Shown: positions 63,311-64,000 of the stretch, piece after piece
How the letters are laid out: each line of letters opens with the position of its first letter
Numbering within the stretch: the first letter of the stretch is position 1
Assembly (NCBI GenBank): GCA_048594725.1
Contig: JBMDXA010000112.1
Span: 1 to 64,000, forward strand
Direction of reading: 5' to 3'
Source of the DNA: JAFDZV01 sp048594725
GTDB lineage: Bacteria; Bacteroidota; Ignavibacteria; OLB7
DNA length: 64,000 nucleotides
Translations under genes and position numbers: made by a program
Notes under the pieces: generated by a model
What the model saw: only the letters and a program-made list of their open reading frames with translations
Told to the model about the DNA's origin: nothing
Databases searched by the model: none

Positions 63311-64000
63311 AGCGCCCGAACAAATATATCGTCAGCCTGGTGGTCCTCTTCACGATCGCGGTGGTGGTGCAGCTTACCGCCCCGCCGCCGATCTCGTGGC
63401 AGGACAGCTTCACGCGCGAGGACCGGATACCGTTCGGCGCCTATATCCTCTACGAGCTGCTGCCGGAGCTTTTTCCCTCCTCCGAGGTGAAGGTGGCATC
63501 GGTGCCAGCGTACAACATGCTGGGCGATACCATCTACAGCGATGCCACCTACATGGTCATCAACAGCTCGTTCATGGCCGATGATCTCGATGCCGAGGAT
63601 GTGCTCACCTTTGCCGGCGACGGCAATACGGTCTTTATCGCCGCGGCCGACATCACCGGCCCGCTGGCCGATTCGCTCGGCTTCGAGACCTATCAGGGGA
63701 TAAACCTGTTCGAGGATACGGTCGGCATCAATCTCGCCAATCCGAAGCTTCATGCACCTACCCCCTACTTCTACAAGAAGCATCTGATCCGGAGCTACTT
63801 CACCCTGTTCGATACGCTGCGCAGCACCGTGCTGGGAACCAACACGCTGGGCGAGGTGAACTTCATCCGGATACCCTACGGCGAGGGGAGATTCTATCTC
63901 AGCACGGTTCCCCATGCCTTCTCCAACTACAATCTGGTGGACCAGCGGAACGCCGCCTATGCGTTCGATGCGCTCTCGTATCTCCCCTCCGGCGGAACCC
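63307..64000 (+). CDS. DUF4350 domain protein, cut by the window end
   Basis: GTG 63307 overlaps the DUF4129 stop by 4 bases. The frame stays open for 231 codons to the window edge. Starts KRPNKYIVSLVVLFTIAVVV (one helix), then FGAYILYELLPELFPSSEV and a Rossmann-like segment (YMVINSSFMADDLDAED, then GNTVFIAAADITG), the GATase-like DUF4350 layout, with GEGRFYLSTVPHAFSNYN near the end. Translationally coupled to DUF4129. MoxR and DUF58 genes would be expected beyond the window. Confidence 0.85.
   Translation, partial: MKRPNKYIVSLVVLFTIAVVVQLTAPPPISWQDSFTREDRIPFGAYILYELLPELFPSSEVKVASVPAYNMLGDTIYSDATYMVINSSFMADDLDAEDVLTFAGDGNTVFIAAADITGPLADSLGFETYQGINLFEDTVGINLANPKLHAPTPYFYKKHLIRSYFTLFDTLRSTVLGTNTLGEVNFIRIPYGEGRFYLSTVPHAFSNYNLVDQRNAAYAFDALSYLPSGGT

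Noticed and set aside
1..64000. Insertion sequences, prophage or integrative element
   Set aside because: No transposase, integrase or phage genes and no atypical gene block seen; the repeats are short non-coding elements.

Overview
The window is high-GC bacterial chromosome (GC by eye about 60% or more) with dense single-copy housekeeping genes, no mobile element, no CRISPR array, no rRNA and two tRNA genes. Several independent signs point to the Bacteroidota/Chlorobiota (FCB) lineage. Four predicted secreted proteins end in type IX secretion (T9SS, Por) sorting domains. At least five intergenic regions carry promoters of the Bacteroidota type, TTG / N20-21 / TAnnTTTG. There is also a helical protein with the Bacteroidota-typical SLTKAEKRY N-terminus. 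A high-GC member such as the Kapabacteria/Ignavibacteria side of the group is my best guess; that is inference, not proof.

Layout. Positions 1-6.4 kb: an RqcH/NFACT ribosome-rescue protein, a divergent AroE-like dehydrogenase, gltX, tRNA-His and a group 4 glycosyltransferase. 6.6-16.4 kb: a surface and secretion block with two paralogous beta-propeller (SBBP) T9SS cargo proteins, a 2OG-Fe(II) oxygenase, the helical SLTKAEKRY protein, a two-gene exported operon and a VWA-OmpA lipoprotein. 16.6-29.7 kb: mgtE, a small membrane protein, a 982-residue exported Calx-beta/PD40 protein, lysS, a DUF4397 T9SS cargo protein, sucC with an unusual acidic tail, and an FAD-Rieske oxidoreductase. 29.9-47.3 kb: a small hydrophilic protein, a HAD phosphatase-deaminase fusion, a second VWA-OmpA lipoprotein, an outer-membrane protein, an AlkA-type glycosylase, the TIGR02587/TIGR02588 pair, a CNNM/CorC transporter, metG, aspartate kinase, and an operon of outer-membrane protein, RsbW-like kinase and membrane mannosyltransferase. 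47.3-49.6 kb: four small low-complexity lipoproteins on the minus strand, then tRNA-Val. 50.1-57.9 kb: two SRPBCC proteins, a tricorn-type protease, an AhpD-like CxxC protein, a DUF892 ferritin-like protein with a histone H1-like tail, and a stress-type SDR. 58.2-64 kb: the conserved cluster RDD (divergent), SpoIIM/DUF95, two paralogous membrane proteins, DUF4129 and DUF4350, the last cut by the window edge.

The most striking non-coding feature is a family of intergenic repeats built from GATTNNN heptads. Five heptads make a roughly 35-bp module that usually ends GATTGGN, and modules commonly begin within a few bases of a stop codon. At least two further dispersed repeat families and many clear intrinsic terminators fill the remaining spacers. 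Housekeeping functions are assigned with high confidence. The roles of the exported proteins, the small lipoproteins and the fused or tailed enzymes are inference.
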